Of a DNA stretch of 64,000 bases, positions 16,833 to 26,814 are shown in pieces (within the stretch, counting starts at the first letter, position 1; each line of letters begins with the position of its first letter). The position numbers and the translations under genes are program-made. Source of the stretch: Halalkalicoccus sp. NIPERK01 (GTDB lineage: Archaea > Halobacteriota > Halobacteria > Halobacteriales > Halalkalicoccaceae); contig NZ_JASVVV010000004.1 of assembly GCF_030287405.1 (NCBI RefSeq), positions 282,335 through 346,334 on the forward strand, in the 5' to 3' direction. The notes below the pieces were generated by a model, which saw only the letters and a program-made list of their open reading frames with translations, did not search any database and was not told the origin of the DNA.

Positions 16833-18356
16833 TTACTCCAGCAGTAGCAGCGTTGGGTTCTCCAGGTACTCTATCACGCGGTTCGCGAACGCCGCGGCAT
16901 CCGCGCCGTCGATCACGCGGTGGTCGATCGACAGCGACAGCGGCAGCGTGTGGGCGGCTTCCACCGATCCGTCCTCGACCACCGGCCGCTCGGCCAGTTC
17001 GCCCAGCCCCAGGATGGCGACCTCGGGGTGGTTGATGATCGGGGTGGCGTACTCGCCGCCGATCGCCCCGAAGTTCGTGATCGTGAACGTCCCGCCCTGC
17101 ATCTCCTCCCGGGTTATCGAGCGCTCGCGGGCCTTCTGGGCCAGTTCGTTGACCTCCGAGGCGAGTTGCAGGATCCCCTTCTCGTCGACGTTTCTCACCA
17201 CCGGCACCATCAGTCCGGCGTCGGTGGCGACGGCGATCCCGACGTTGTAGTAGCGCTTGACGACGATCTCCTCTGCCTCCTCGTCGAGGGCGGCGTTCAT
17301 CTCGGGGAACTCGCGCAGGGCGGCGACCAGCGCCTTCATCACGAACGGCACGTAGGTCAGGCGAACGCCCCGCTCCTCGGCGCGGGCTCTGAGGTCCGCA
17401 CGCGTCCCGACCAGCCCCTCCACCTCGGCGGTGTCGTGGTGGGTGACGTGGGGCGCGGTGAACTTCGAGTTCGCCATCTGTCGGCCGATCGTCCGGCGGA
17501 TCCCGCGGTAGGGGACGCGCTCCTCGCGCTCCTCGCGTTCGCTCGGCTCCTCGGCGGCGACCGCCTCGGCGTCGGCGACCTGCGCCGCCCGTTGGGCCTC
17601 GGCGTATTCTCGCACGGCCTCCGGCGTGACGAACGCCTCGCCGTCGCGTTCCTCGCTCGCGGGCACCCGGTTCAGGTCGATCCCCTCCTCCTCGGCGAGC
17701 CTTCGGGTCGCGGGCGCGGCCAGCGTCCGCTCGCGGTCGGCGGCTTCGAGGTCGGCGGTGCCGGATGCCGGCTCGCCGCCCGACTCGTCCTCGCCGGCTT
17801 TTCGCGTGGCCGACTTGAGTCCCTCGTCGAGCCGTTTCGGTCCCTCCGCGTCCGTCTCGTCTCCCCCTTCCGCGGCCTCGCGCACGTCGCGTTCGGTGAT
17901 CCGGCCGCCCGGTCCCGACCCGGAGACGCTCGCGATGTCGACGCCGAGTTCGCGGGCGAGTCGGCGGACGTTCGGCGGGGCGAAAGTCCGTCCTGCGGGC
18001 GTTTCGACTTCGTCGCTCTCCCCGTCGCCGATGTCCGCGGGCTCCTCGCCCACCTGCTCTTGGGACGCCGTCGGCTCCTCGGTGTCGGCGCTCCCGGTCG
18101 TCTCTTCTCCGTCCTCGCCCTCGACCGCGAAGGTGATGATGACGGTCCCGACGGGGACGACCTCGCCCTCGTCGGCGCGGATCTCCTTTACCGATCCGTT
18201 GACTGGCGAGGGCACTTCGACCACTGCTTTGTCGGTTTCGACCTCCGCGACGGGCTGGTCTTCCGTGACCTCGTCGCCCTCCGAGACCAGCCACCGGACG
18301 ATCTCACCCTCCGCGACGCCCTCGCCCACGTCGGGCAGTTTGAACTCGCGGACCAT
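16833..18356 (-). CDS. pdhC: 2-oxoacid dehydrogenase E2, dihydrolipoamide acyltransferase with two E3-binding domains
   Basis: 507 residues from the ATG at 18356, which overlaps the pdhB stop by one base; the frame runs further upstream only as a shadow. Domain order: lipoyl domain with Lys-43 in ETDKAVVEV; a linker; a peripheral-subunit-binding domain at about 125-160 (PNVRRLARELGVD ... GRITERDV); a second copy-like unit at about 211-252 (APATRRLAEEEGIDLNRV ... VTPEAVREYA); an acidic linker; then the acyltransferase core from about 280 with catalytic DHRVIDG at 478-484. It passes the acyl group from E1 to CoA. The tandem binding domains are unusual next to bacterial E2. Confidence 0.95.
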   Translation of the reverse strand: MVREFKLPDVGEGVAEGEIVRWLVSEGDEVTEDQPVAEVETDKAVVEVPSPVNGSVKEIRADEGEVVPVGTVIITFAVEGEDGEETTGSADTEEPTASQEQVGEEPADIGDGESDEVETPAGRTFAPPNVRRLARELGVDIASVSGSGPGGRITERDVREAAEGGDETDAEGPKRLDEGLKSATRKAGEDESGGEPASGTADLEAADRERTLAAPATRRLAEEEGIDLNRVPASEERDGEAFVTPEAVREYAEAQRAAQVADAEAVAAEEPSEREEREERVPYRGIRRTIGRQMANSKFTAPHVTHHDTAEVEGLVGTRADLRARAEERGVRLTYVPFVMKALVAALREFPEMNAALDEEAEEIVVKRYYNVGIAVATDAGLMVPVVRNVDEKGILQLASEVNELAQKARERSITREEMQGGTFTITNFGAIGGEYATPIINHPEVAILGLGELAERPVVEDGSVEAAHTLPLSLSIDHRVIDGADAAAFANRVIEYLENPTLLLLE

Positions 18357-19339
18357 CAGAACTCGATGGCCTCCCTGATGCCCTCCTCGATGCGGGTGGA
18401 CTCGGGCAGGTAGTAGTCCTCGAGCGCGTACAGGGGAAACGGTGTGTCGAACCCGGTGATGCGCTTGACGGGCGCTTCCTGATAGACCAGCGCCTCCTCC
18501 TGAATCGTGGCGGCGATCTCCGCACCCAATCCCGCTGTTTTGGGCGCTTCGTGGACCACCGCGGCGCGTCCGGTCTTCCTGAACGACTCGACGATCGCCT
18601 CCTCGTCGAGCGGCGAGAGGGTGCGTAGATCGACCACCTCGACGTCGATCTCCCCCTCCAGATTCTCGGCGGCGTCGAGGGTCGCTCGGGTCATCGCGCC
18701 CCACGTGAACACCGAGACGTCCGAGCCTTCGCGCCGAACCGCCGCCTCGCCGAGGGGCACCTCGTAGGACTCGTCGGGGACCTCTTCCCTGAATGCCCGG
18801 TAGATGAGTTTGGGCTCGAGGAACACGACGGGGTCGGGGTCGCGGATCGCGCTCGTGAGCAGGCCCTTCGTGTCGTACGGCGTGCTTGGGACCACCACCT
18901 TGAGGCCGGGTTCGTGGACGTAGAAGGCCTCCTTCGACTCGGAGTGGTGTTCGGGCGCGCGGATCCCGCCGCCGTAGGGCGCACGGAGGGTCATCGGACA
19001 GGTGTACCGCCCGCGCGAGCGCGTCCGGAGGCGGCCCATGTGCGAGACGATCTGGTCGAACGCGGGGTACATGAACCCCGAGAACTGGATCTCGGGGACG
19101 GGTTTCAGCCCGTAGGCGGCCATCCCGATTGCGGTGCCGACGATCCCCGATTCCGCTAAGGGAGTATCGATCACTCGGTCCTCGCCGAACTCGTCGAAGA
19201 GCCCCTCGGTCGCGCGGAAGACCCCGCCGTTCTTGCCGACGTCCTCGCCCATCACCAGCACGTCGTCGTCGGCGCGCATCTCCGTCGCCAGTCCGTCTCT
19301 CACCGCCTGTACCAGCGTCAGGTTCTGTGTCTCGCTCAT
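18356..19339 (-). CDS. pdhB: 2-oxoacid (pyruvate-type) dehydrogenase E1 beta
   Basis: 327 residues. It is the beta half of the thiamine-dependent E1: ALRDGL-like N-terminal block (VQAVRDGLATEM), MGEDVGKNGGVFR, TPLAESGIVGTAIGMA, FSGFMYPAFDQI, and the C-terminal ITGFDTPFPLYALE motif of E1-beta. With PdhA it decarboxylates the 2-oxoacid and acylates the E2 lipoyl group. It begins immediately after pdhA (no gap) and overlaps pdhC by one base. Whether pyruvate, acetoin or branched-chain oxoacids are used cannot be fixed from sequence; haloarchaea mainly use ferredoxin enzymes for pyruvate. Confidence 0.95.
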   Translation of the reverse strand: MSETQNLTLVQAVRDGLATEMRADDDVLVMGEDVGKNGGVFRATEGLFDEFGEDRVIDTPLAESGIVGTAIGMAAYGLKPVPEIQFSGFMYPAFDQIVSHMGRLRTRSRGRYTCPMTLRAPYGGGIRAPEHHSESKEAFYVHEPGLKVVVPSTPYDTKGLLTSAIRDPDPVVFLEPKLIYRAFREEVPDESYEVPLGEAAVRREGSDVSVFTWGAMTRATLDAAENLEGEIDVEVVDLRTLSPLDEEAIVESFRKTGRAAVVHEAPKTAGLGAEIAATIQEEALVYQEAPVKRITGFDTPFPLYALEDYYLPESTRIEEGIREAIEF

Positions 19340-20452
19340 TCAGTGGTCCTCCAACAGTGCCGCGTCGCCGTGTGTCTCGCGGATCTCCCGGAACCATGCC
19401 AACTGTTCCTCCAGCCGTCCGGGCATCTCCGCGTAGACGTCCGCGAACATCTCCTCGGGGTCGGGTCGCTCGACCGACTCGGCGGCGTCGATCGCGTCCG
19501 CGACCTCCTCTTTGACTTCGGCCTCGATCGCGTCGACTCCCTCCGCATCGAGATAGCCGTTCTCGAGCAGGAACGTCTCCAGTCGCGGGATCGGGTCCTT
19601 CTTCTTCCACTGCTCGACCTCGCCCTCCTCCCGGTACACCGAGGGGTCGTCGGCGGTCGTGTGCGCGCCAAAACGGTACTGCACCGCCTCGATCAGGGTC
19701 GGCCTGCGTTCGCCCTCGCCGGGTGATTTCGCCTTCTCGACCGCGTCGCGGGTGACCTTGTACACCGCGAGGGGGTCCATCCCGTCCACCTGCACGCCCT
19801 CGAAGCCGTAGGCGCTCGCCTTCACCGCCAGCGTCTCGCTCGCCGTCTGGCGCTCCCTGGGGACCGAGATCGCCCACTGGTTGTTGTTACAGAAGAAGAC
19901 GTTGGGCGTGTCGAACACCCCCGCGAAGTTCAGCCCCTCGTGGAAGTCGCCCTCGCTCGTGGCCCCGTCCCCGAAGTAACAGATCGCGGCCGTCTCCTCG
20001 CCTTTGAGCTTCGCGGCCCACGCGTAGCCGACGGCGTGGGGGATCTGGGAGGCGATCGGGACCGCGACGGTGAAGATGTTGGCCTCCTCGGGGATGGCGT
20101 TGCCGTCCTCGTGGCCCATCCAGTAGAGCAGGGTCCGCTCCAGCGAGAGGCCACGCACGAGGCCGGCGCCGTGTTCCCGGTAGCTCGGAAACAGCCAGTC
20201 GGACTCGTCGAGCGCGTGTGCGCTCGCGACCTGTGCGCCCTCCTGACCCGATAAGGGAGGATAGGTCCCCATCCGCCCCTGGCGCTGGAGGCTCACCGCC
20301 CGCTGGTCGAAATGGCGGGCCAGACGCATCTGGCGGTAGATCTCGACCACCTCCTCGTCGCCGATGTCGGGCACCGCCGCGTCCTCGAGGACCGACCCGT
20401 CGTCGGCGAGGACCTGTACGCGCGTCTCCGGATCGCGCTCTACCGTACTCAT
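19340..20452 (-). CDS. pdhA: 2-oxoacid (pyruvate-type) dehydrogenase E1 alpha
   Basis: 370 residues from the ATG at 20452 ([15 protein letters not shown]). The thiamine diphosphate motif runs from GDG at residue 161 ([15 protein letters not shown]) to NNN at 189-191 before QWAIS; the phosphorylation-loop region [12 protein letters not shown] and GQEGAQV block also match E1-alpha. First gene of the operon. Upstream, 220 bases separate it from the PhoX-like gene and should hold the operon promoter; the frame extends into this gap but without family similarity. Confidence 0.95.
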   Translation of the reverse strand: MSTVERDPETRVQVLADDGSVLEDAAVPDIGDEEVVEIYRQMRLARHFDQRAVSLQRQGRMGTYPPLSGQEGAQVASAHALDESDWLFPSYREHGAGLVRGLSLERTLLYWMGHEDGNAIPEEANIFTVAVPIASQIPHAVGYAWAAKLKGEETAAICYFGDGATSEGDFHEGLNFAGVFDTPNVFFCNNNQWAISVPRERQTASETLAVKASAYGFEGVQVDGMDPLAVYKVTRDAVEKAKSPGEGERRPTLIEAVQYRFGAHTTADDPSVYREEGEVEQWKKKDPIPRLETFLLENGYLDAEGVDAIEAEVKEEVADAIDAAESVERPDPEEMFADVYAEMPGRLEEQLAWFREIRETHGDAALLEDH

Positions 20453-20672
20453 GAATACACTCTCCGCGGCATGCCACAACCGTCTCCCGCTCGGGTTATA
20501 GGATTTTCGTAACGATCGTTCTCCGGTTTTATTTCTCCCGATACCGATAGACGATACGTGTGTCAGACGCTGTCTCGCCGGTCGAATTCCGATCCGCTGC
20601 CGATAAAAGAACACGTTCGGTCGGATTAGACCGTTCTCGAATCCGAACGCCATACGTTCGTGGGAAACCGCC

Positions 20673-22640
20673 TCACTCGTCGGGGTCGTAGACCCAGACC
20701 ATGTTGTTCTCGTGACCCCGCAAGGAACTGTCCTCGCCGATGACCACGCGGCCGTCGTCCATCACGACGATGTTGTCGGGGTTGGCGATCGTCGTCGAGG
20801 GGTCGAAGCCCTGCTTGGTGAACACGGTCTCGATCGTCTCCATGCCCCTGCCGACGACGCCCTCCTCGCTCTCCTTGGCGGGGTTGAACGAGCAGTCGGT
20901 GCAGACGGTGCTCTTCGAGTCGGGACGCGCGTCGTAGGGACAGCCCCCGCAGATGTTGGCGTTCGGGCCGCCGGTGACGACCGGCTCCATCCGGAGCAGG
21001 TCGTAGTCGTGCTCGGCGGTCCGGTCGCCACAGCGCTCGCCCTCGCCGTAGAGACGCATCCGGTAGACCGCGCCCCACTCGTCGCCGTTTACCTGGATGT
21101 GGTCCTCGTCGTCGTGGAACTCCTCGGCGGCCGCCTCGTTGGGCAGGAACGTCTGGTTGGTCTCGGACATCGCGACGTAGGCGTAGTCGCCGATCTCGGC
21201 GTCCCGACGGATGTTGACGCCCTCCATCTTGCGGAACTCGTCGGTCGCCCCGAGCGCGCCGGCCGCGCGGTTCGTCTCGAGGAAGGCGACCCGGTCGTCC
21301 TCGGCGTTCCCCACTGCCCACCGCTCGACCTCCTCGTCGGTGATGTAGCTGGTCTCGCCCTCGGTGTAATCCGCCTGGGTGACGTCGTCGTACTCGGCGA
21401 TCCAGGACTCGATCTCCTCGTTGTCGGCGTGGCCGAGTTCGATCCACTCGAGCTGGAACCCGACGTCCGCGGGGTCGCCCCCGACCGGGCCCTGCTGGAT
21501 CGCCTTCGCGGCGTACAGCGTTCCAGAGGAGAGGTCGCCCGCCTCGTCGGCGATGAACTTGTAGAACCCGCGTGCGGTGCCGTCCGAGGTGGTGTAGGCC
21601 GTTTTCTCGTCGGGCATCACGACCGCGTTCTCGTGGGTCGAGCGCCCGAGCGCGAACTGTTTCGTCGGGATCGGCTCCTCGGCGTGTGGCTCCTCGATCT
21701 CGAGGATGTAGCCGTAGCGATACGGGTTGGGGAACTCCTCGTCGTAGATCCCCTCGTCGTTGGGTTCGTAGCCGAGGTACTTCGCGATCTGTTCGATGTC
21801 GTCGGCGTTCGGGAACCCCTCCTTCTCGGGATCGTTCCACGCGGCCGTGTCGTCGAGGTAGTTCTCCTCCGAGGAGAGGGGCGTCTCCCACGGCGAGACG
21901 GTGCCGAAGCAGTTGAACAGCGTCCCCTCGACGGGCCGGAAGTCGACGTTCTGGGCCCCGAGCACCTGCCAGGGGCCGGTTCCACGCGAGACGACGTGAA
22001 TCCGCGTCATCAGCCCGGGGAAGTCCTCCCAGTTGGTGAAGAGGTACCCCTCGTTCGTCTTTCCCTTCGAGGCCTCCTCGATGGGGATGTAACCGTTGTA
22101 GTCCGGGTTGATCCCCTCGGTCAACGCCTCGCCGCCGGGCGTCGTCGGGACGCCCAAACGCTCGCCGTCGCCGATGTCGGTGCCGCCCTCCAGAATCGGC
22201 TGATACGAGCCCATCGCCGTCTGGACCATCCGGTCGTAGGACTCCGGAGTGCCGTCGCCGTCCCCGTAATCGTCGTCGTCGCCCGCCGGGATCTGAACGG
22301 AGGGAAAGTCCCTCGGCAGGTCGTTGATGTTCAGTCCCCGCACCCCGCCGACGATGCCGGGTTCGTCCTCGCCGTCCAGATCCGTGTCGGGATGCTGGAC
22401 GTTGAAGAAGAACCGTCCCTCGCGCGTGATGAACATCCCCGTCACCTCCGCGCCGATGATCGAGGTCGCAAACCGGTTGAGCGTCGGTCCCTCCTCGTCG
22501 TGGTCGTGGCCCTCGCCCTCTCCGTCGTCGGCCGCGCCGACGCCGGTGGCGCCGACCGCCGAAAGCGCCAGCACCTCTAGTGCCCGCCGCCGTGTGAGTT
22601 CTGTCAGAACCATGCACGTGGTATCTCGTGGCATCCCCAT
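20673..22640 (-). CDS. PhoX-like (DUF839) exported protein with a four-cysteine cluster
   Basis: 655 residues from the ATG at 22640; the ATG at 22613 would shorten it by nine. A Tat signal ([16 protein letters not shown]) precedes a PhoX/DUF839 beta-propeller fold: [20 protein letters not shown] and the C-terminal [19 protein letters not shown] are family blocks. PhoX proteins are Ca/Fe-dependent alkaline phosphatases, but many DUF839 members are uncharacterised, so the activity here is an inference. A cluster CX2C-X12-CX2C at residues 564-583 (CGGCP ... CTDC) is unusual for an exported halophilic enzyme and may bind iron or zinc. The AT-rich stretch upstream holds a strong TATA element. Confidence 0.82.
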   Translation of the reverse strand: MGMPRDTTCMVLTELTRRRALEVLALSAVGATGVGAADDGEGEGHDHDEEGPTLNRFATSIIGAEVTGMFITREGRFFFNVQHPDTDLDGEDEPGIVGGVRGLNINDLPRDFPSVQIPAGDDDDYGDGDGTPESYDRMVQTAMGSYQPILEGGTDIGDGERLGVPTTPGGEALTEGINPDYNGYIPIEEASKGKTNEGYLFTNWEDFPGLMTRIHVVSRGTGPWQVLGAQNVDFRPVEGTLFNCFGTVSPWETPLSSEENYLDDTAAWNDPEKEGFPNADDIEQIAKYLGYEPNDEGIYDEEFPNPYRYGYILEIEEPHAEEPIPTKQFALGRSTHENAVVMPDEKTAYTTSDGTARGFYKFIADEAGDLSSGTLYAAKAIQQGPVGGDPADVGFQLEWIELGHADNEEIESWIAEYDDVTQADYTEGETSYITDEEVERWAVGNAEDDRVAFLETNRAAGALGATDEFRKMEGVNIRRDAEIGDYAYVAMSETNQTFLPNEAAAEEFHDDEDHIQVNGDEWGAVYRMRLYGEGERCGDRTAEHDYDLLRMEPVVTGGPNANICGGCPYDARPDSKSTVCTDCSFNPAKESEEGVVGRGMETIETVFTKQGFDPSTTIANPDNIVVMDDGRVVIGEDSSLRGHENNMVWVYDPDE

Positions 22641-22655
22641 TTTTACTTTTATATT

Positions 22656-22680
22656 TCCAATATAATTTATATATTCTATT
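22656..22680 (-). promoter_or_regulatory. Promoter of the PhoX-like gene
   Basis: A markedly AT-rich island between 22640 and 22720 stands out from the GC-rich background. On the minus strand it reads AATATATAAATTATATTGG in this span, a good haloarchaeal TATA element centred about 27 bases upstream of the ATG at 22640, which fits leaderless transcription from that codon. Confidence 0.55.
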
Positions 22681-22733
22681 CCGGATTAGTATGTGGCCTA
22701 TATAGATACGTCTCGGACGCCCCGGGGGTGGGG

Positions 22734-23672
22734 CTAGTTCCCAGCAGCCCGGGCCGCCCGGCGTGCGTCCTCGACGCTCGCTCCCTCCCGGAGCACCGCC
22801 TCGACGAACAGCTCGCCCGCCTTGTACGACGAGCGGACCATCGGCCCCGACGCACAGTACAGAAAGTCCAGTTCCTCCTCGGCGACGCGGCGCCACGTCT
22901 CGAACTCGTGGGGGTGGACGTACCGGGAGACGTCGAGATGGCTTCGGGAGGGCTGGAGGTACTGACCCAGCGTCACGACGTCGACCTCGGCCTCGCGCAG
23001 GTCCGAGAGCGTCTGGTAGATCTCGTGACTATGCTCGCCGACGCCCAACATGAGGCTCGTCTTCGTGTGGATCTCCGATTCCCCGCTGACCTGTTCGAGC
23101 ACCGAGAGGCTCTGCTCGTAGCCCGCCCGCCGGTCGCGGACGGGGAACTGGAGTCGTTCGACCGTCTCGATGTTGTGGGCGATCACGTCGGGTTCGGCCT
23201 CGGTGATCTTCCGAACTAGCTCGGGTTCGCCCCGGAAGTCCGGGATCAGCACCTCGACGAGGATACCCGGATGGCGGGCCTTGATCTCCCTGATGGTCTC
23301 GGCGAAGTGGCCCGCGCCCTGATCGGGCAGGTCGTCCCTGTCGACGCTCGTGAGCACGACGTAATCGAGGCCGATCTCCGCGATCGCGCTCGCGACGTTC
23401 GCGGGCTCGTCCGGATCGAGCGGCTCCATTCCCCCCGTGGCGACGTCACAGAAGTTACAGCCCCGCGAGCAGCGATCGCCCATCAGCATGAAGGTGGCGG
23501 TGCCCCCGTCTCCCGACGCGCCACCACCCCAACACTCCCCGAGGTTGGGACAGTTCGCTTCCTCGCAGACGGTGTGGAGGTCGTGCTCGCGCAGGGTGCG
23601 TTTGATCCCGGCGAACTCCCGGCCCGACGGCGGGCGCGTCTTCAGCCAGTCGGGCTTGCGCGAGAGGCTCAT
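22734..23672 (-). CDS. lipA: Lipoyl synthase
   Basis: 312 residues from the ATG at 23672 ([11 protein letters not shown]). A radical-SAM enzyme that inserts two sulfurs into the octanoyl chain on E2-type proteins. The auxiliary cluster cysteines are C36, C41 and C47 ([12 protein letters not shown]), the radical-SAM cluster is C68, C72 and C75 (CSRGCNFC), and the RSSYKAGE tail carries the conserved serine ligand. It lies two genes from the 2-oxoacid dehydrogenase operon, whose E2 is its natural target. No lipB or lplA is seen in the window, so octanoyl transfer must come from elsewhere. It is divergent from the helicase gene (97-base gap). Confidence 0.97.
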   Translation of the reverse strand: MSLSRKPDWLKTRPPSGREFAGIKRTLREHDLHTVCEEANCPNLGECWGGGASGDGGTATFMLMGDRCSRGCNFCDVATGGMEPLDPDEPANVASAIAEIGLDYVVLTSVDRDDLPDQGAGHFAETIREIKARHPGILVEVLIPDFRGEPELVRKITEAEPDVIAHNIETVERLQFPVRDRRAGYEQSLSVLEQVSGESEIHTKTSLMLGVGEHSHEIYQTLSDLREAEVDVVTLGQYLQPSRSHLDVSRYVHPHEFETWRRVAEEELDFLYCASGPMVRSSYKAGELFVEAVLREGASVEDARRAARAAGN

Positions 23673-23769
23673 TGGCGGTAGTGGGGAGCGCCACGCCAAA
23701 AACCTGCGGGGATCGTTCCGTCGAACGGACTAGAAACGCCTTTCCTTCGCCGGTTCCCCTACCCGATAG

Positions 23770-26106
23770 ATGCAGGTCGCCGAGGCGCTCCCCGAGTTCG
23801 CGGAGGCCTTCCCCTTCGAGTCGTTCAACGCGATGCAGCGCGAGGCGCTGCCCGCCCTCTTGGAGAGCGACGAAAACGTCGTCGCGAGCGCGCCCACGGC
23901 CTCTGGAAAGACGGCGCTCGCGGAACTCGCCATCTGTCGCGCTCTCAGGGAGGACGGAACCGCGCTCTTCATCGCGCCGATGCGCGCGCTGACCAACGAG
24001 AAGGAGGGCGAGTGGGAACGCTTCGAGGACCTCGGCTACTCGGTGTACGTCGTCACCGGCGAGCGCGACCTCAACCCCCGCCGGGCGCGGCGCGCGGACA
24101 TCCTCGTGATGACGCCCGAGAAGGCCGATTCAGCGACCAGAAAACACGAGTCTCGGCGCTACGACTTCGTCACCGACGTCGACTGCTGCGTGATCGACGA
24201 GGTCCACCTGCTGGATTCCGATCGGAGGGGGTCGGTGCTGGAGGTGACGGTCTCGCGGCTGCGGCGGCTCTGCGACCCACGGATCGTCGCGCTCTCGGCG
24301 ACGATGCCCAACATCGAGGACGTCGCCGACTGGCTTGACGCGGGTCCCGAGACCACGTTCGCCTTCGGCGAGGAGTACCGCCCCGTCGATCTGCACGCCG
24401 ACGTGAAGACCTACTCGCACGGCGAGAACACGTTCGCCGACAAGTACCGCCGGCTCTATCGCGCGCTCGACCTCGCCGAACCCCACATACGGGAGGACGG
24501 CCAGGCGCTCGTCTTCGTCGCCTCCCGACAGGACACCGTGCAGGCCGCGAAGAAGGCCCGTGACGAACTGGTCGAGCGCGACGTTCCGATGGGCGCACGC
24601 GGCGACTACGACTTCCACACCGAAACTCAGCGGTTGGAGAACAACACGCTCCGACAGTCGGCGCTCGACGGCGTCGGTTTCCACCACGCCGGCCTCTCGA
24701 AGAACGACCGGGACCTGATCGAAGGGTGGTTCAAGTCGGGGGAGATCCAACTGTTGTTCTCGACCTCGACGCTCGCGTGGGGCGTGAACCTCCCCGCTCG
24801 CTGTGTCGTGATCCGCGATACGAAGTACCACGATCCCCTCGAGGGCGAGGTCGACATGAGCCCGCTCGACGTGTTACAGATGCTCGGACGGGCGGGCAGG
24901 CCGGGGTACGACGACGTGGGGTACGGCTGGGTGATCTGCGACCGCTCGGAGGCCGACCGGTATCGCCGCCTGCTGCGGGAGGGAAAGGAGATCGAATCGC
25001 GCCTCGCCGAGGACCTCGACGCCCACCTCAACGCCGAGGTCGCGATGGGGACCATCGAGAGCCTCAAGGACGTGATGGACTGGCTCGAGACGACGTTCTA
25101 CTACGTCCGCGCCAGAAGCAAGCCCGCCGAGTACGGCTTCGAGACGCTCCGCGAGCGCGTGCGCGCCACCCTCGACTCGCTGGTCGACCGGGGGTTCGTC
25201 GAGGTGAACGAGGACCTCTCGGTCGGGACCACGCCGCTTGGAGTGCTCGCCTCGAAGTTCTACCTCCGCCTCTCGACCGCCGCGCGATTTCACGATCTGG
25301 CGATCCGCGAGTCGATCGACGAGGCCGCCGTGCTGGAGACGGTCGCGCGCGCCAGCGAGTTCGACAGCGTCAGCGCCCGCCAGTCCGAGCGCGACGCGAT
25401 CGACGCGGCGCTGGGCGGGCGCGGAAGCGACCTCGATGCGGGCGAGCGGAAGGTACTCGCCATCCTCCGGGGCGCGATGACCGGGACCACGCCCTCGGAG
25501 CTCTCGGGCGACGCGTGGGTGATCCGGCAGAACGCGCTTCGACTGCTCGCGGCCCTCCAGTCGTTCTGTGACCGCTTCGCCGACCCCCGGACGACCAACC
25601 TCGTCAGCCGGATCGCGGGCCGCGTCGAGTACGGCGTGAGCGACGACGCGGTGGGGCTGACCGCAATCACAGGGGTCGGCCCCGGTCGGGCGAGCAAGCT
25701 CGCGGGCGAGGGGATCACATCGCCGGGCGACGTGCGGGCGGCGGGCGTCGAGGGGCTGGTCGAGGCCGGACTGACCGAGAGCGTCGCCGAGCGAGTGGTG
25801 GACAACGCCGCTTCGTTGCCCGCCCTCTCGATCGACTGGGGCGCGTTCCCCGAGGAGATCGCCCGCGGCGAGAACGAGATCCGCGAGGTGACGATCGAGT
25901 CGACGGCGGGCGGGGCGAACGCCGCGGTTCGCGTCAGCGTCAACGGTATCGAGATGACCGAAAGCGAGACGTTCCTCGGCTCGACGACGGTCCCCGTGGG
26001 CGTGTTCGGCGGAGATGTCGAGAAGCTCACCTACACCGTCGAGGTGGTCTTTCCCGACCTCCCGCTCGGGTCCGTCGTCGAGAGCCGTTCAGTCCGCGTC
26101 ACATAG
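23770..26106 (+). CDS. Ski2/Hel308/Brr2-like superfamily 2 helicase
   Basis: 778 residues. Walker A APTASGKT at 41-48, DEVH box (VIDEVHLLDSD), motif III SATMPN, HHAGL, and motif VI QMLGRAGRPGYD define a Ski2-family helicase. After the winged-helix region comes a helix-hairpin-helix unit (AITGVGPGRASKLAGEGI) and a C-terminal beta-sandwich-like part (REVTIESTAGGANAAVRVSVN...), the arrangement of the Sec63 module of Brr2/Mer3-type enzymes rather than plain Hel308. The substrate (DNA repair fork or RNA) is not decided by sequence. It is convergent with the HAD gene, with an 18-base overlap of coding ends. Confidence 0.9.
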   Translation: MQVAEALPEFAEAFPFESFNAMQREALPALLESDENVVASAPTASGKTALAELAICRALREDGTALFIAPMRALTNEKEGEWERFEDLGYSVYVVTGERDLNPRRARRADILVMTPEKADSATRKHESRRYDFVTDVDCCVIDEVHLLDSDRRGSVLEVTVSRLRRLCDPRIVALSATMPNIEDVADWLDAGPETTFAFGEEYRPVDLHADVKTYSHGENTFADKYRRLYRALDLAEPHIREDGQALVFVASRQDTVQAAKKARDELVERDVPMGARGDYDFHTETQRLENNTLRQSALDGVGFHHAGLSKNDRDLIEGWFKSGEIQLLFSTSTLAWGVNLPARCVVIRDTKYHDPLEGEVDMSPLDVLQMLGRAGRPGYDDVGYGWVICDRSEADRYRRLLREGKEIESRLAEDLDAHLNAEVAMGTIESLKDVMDWLETTFYYVRARSKPAEYGFETLRERVRATLDSLVDRGFVEVNEDLSVGTTPLGVLASKFYLRLSTAARFHDLAIRESIDEAAVLETVARASEFDSVSARQSERDAIDAALGGRGSDLDAGERKVLAILRGAMTGTTPSELSGDAWVIRQNALRLLAALQSFCDRFADPRTTNLVSRIAGRVEYGVSDDAVGLTAITGVGPGRASKLAGEGITSPGDVRAAGVEGLVEAGLTESVAERVVDNAASLPALSIDWGAFPEEIARGENEIREVTIESTAGGANAAVRVSVNGIEMTESETFLGSTTVPVGVFGGDVEKLTYTVEVVFPDLPLGSVVESRSVRVT

Positions 26107-26739
26107 CGCGAGCAGGCGCTCGCGCAGCTCGTCGGGACTCGAAACGACCTCGTCTGCGGCCGAGTGGTCGTGGTCGTCGTTGGTGGGCGTCTCGTAGGCG
26201 ATCGTGTACGCGCCCGCCGCGGCGGCCGATTCGACGCCGTGTTCGGAGTCCTCGACGACGACGCAGTCTTCGGGCGCGACGCCCATCTCCCGGGCGGCGT
26301 GCTCGTAGACCGCCGGCTCGGGCTTGCCGGGCCCGTCGATGTCCTCGGCGCTGATTATCCCGTCGAACCCCTCGAGTTCGAACCGCTCGGTGACCGCTTC
26401 GATCCAGTCGGGCGGCGAGGAGGAGACGATCGCCGTTCGAATCCCGCCGTCGTGGAGGGCCGCGAGGAGGCCGCGAAAGCCGGGCATGAGTTCGGCGTGT
26501 TCGGTGTAGATCTCGTGGGCGAGCTCCTCGAAGCGCTCGATGTACTCCGCTCGATCGACCCGCGTCGTGTAGTTCGACTCGAGGTAGTCGTAGATCTCCT
26601 TGTAGTTCATCCCGGTGATCTCGCTCACGGGCACGTCCTCCTCGACGACCGCCGGCAGCAGTTCCTCGCGCTCGCGTTCGACCCAGTAGTTCTCCGAGTC
26701 GACGATCACGCCGTCCATGTCGAACAACACGCAGTCCAT
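26089..26739 (-). CDS. HAD-superfamily phosphatase (beta-phosphoglucomutase/CbbY-like)
   Basis: 216 residues from the ATG at 26739 (MDCVLFDMDGVIVDSE). Motif I DMDGV with nucleophile Asp-7 and acid Asp-9, motif II VSSSP, motif III/IV KPEPAVYEHAA and VVEDSEHGVESAAAAG are all in place, and a four-helix cap lies between motifs I and II. This is subfamily IA, acting on sugar phosphates or similar metabolites; the exact substrate is unknown. The frame is open further upstream but without HAD similarity. Confidence 0.92.
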   Translation of the reverse strand: MDCVLFDMDGVIVDSENYWVEREREELLPAVVEEDVPVSEITGMNYKEIYDYLESNYTTRVDRAEYIERFEELAHEIYTEHAELMPGFRGLLAALHDGGIRTAIVSSSPPDWIEAVTERFELEGFDGIISAEDIDGPGKPEPAVYEHAAREMGVAPEDCVVVEDSEHGVESAAAAGAYTIAYETPTNDDHDHSAADEVVSSPDELRERLLALCDAD

Positions 26740-26814
26740 ACCGGACCTGCCTGCTCCCGGGGGATAGTCCTGCCGGAGCGAAGGTTCATGTACGGGAATC
26801 GGACCATCGGAGCC

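Noticed and set aside
18357..19877. Apparent N-terminal extension of the E2 protein
   Set aside because: It overlaps pdhB out of frame; the lipoyl domain begins right at the ATG at 18356.
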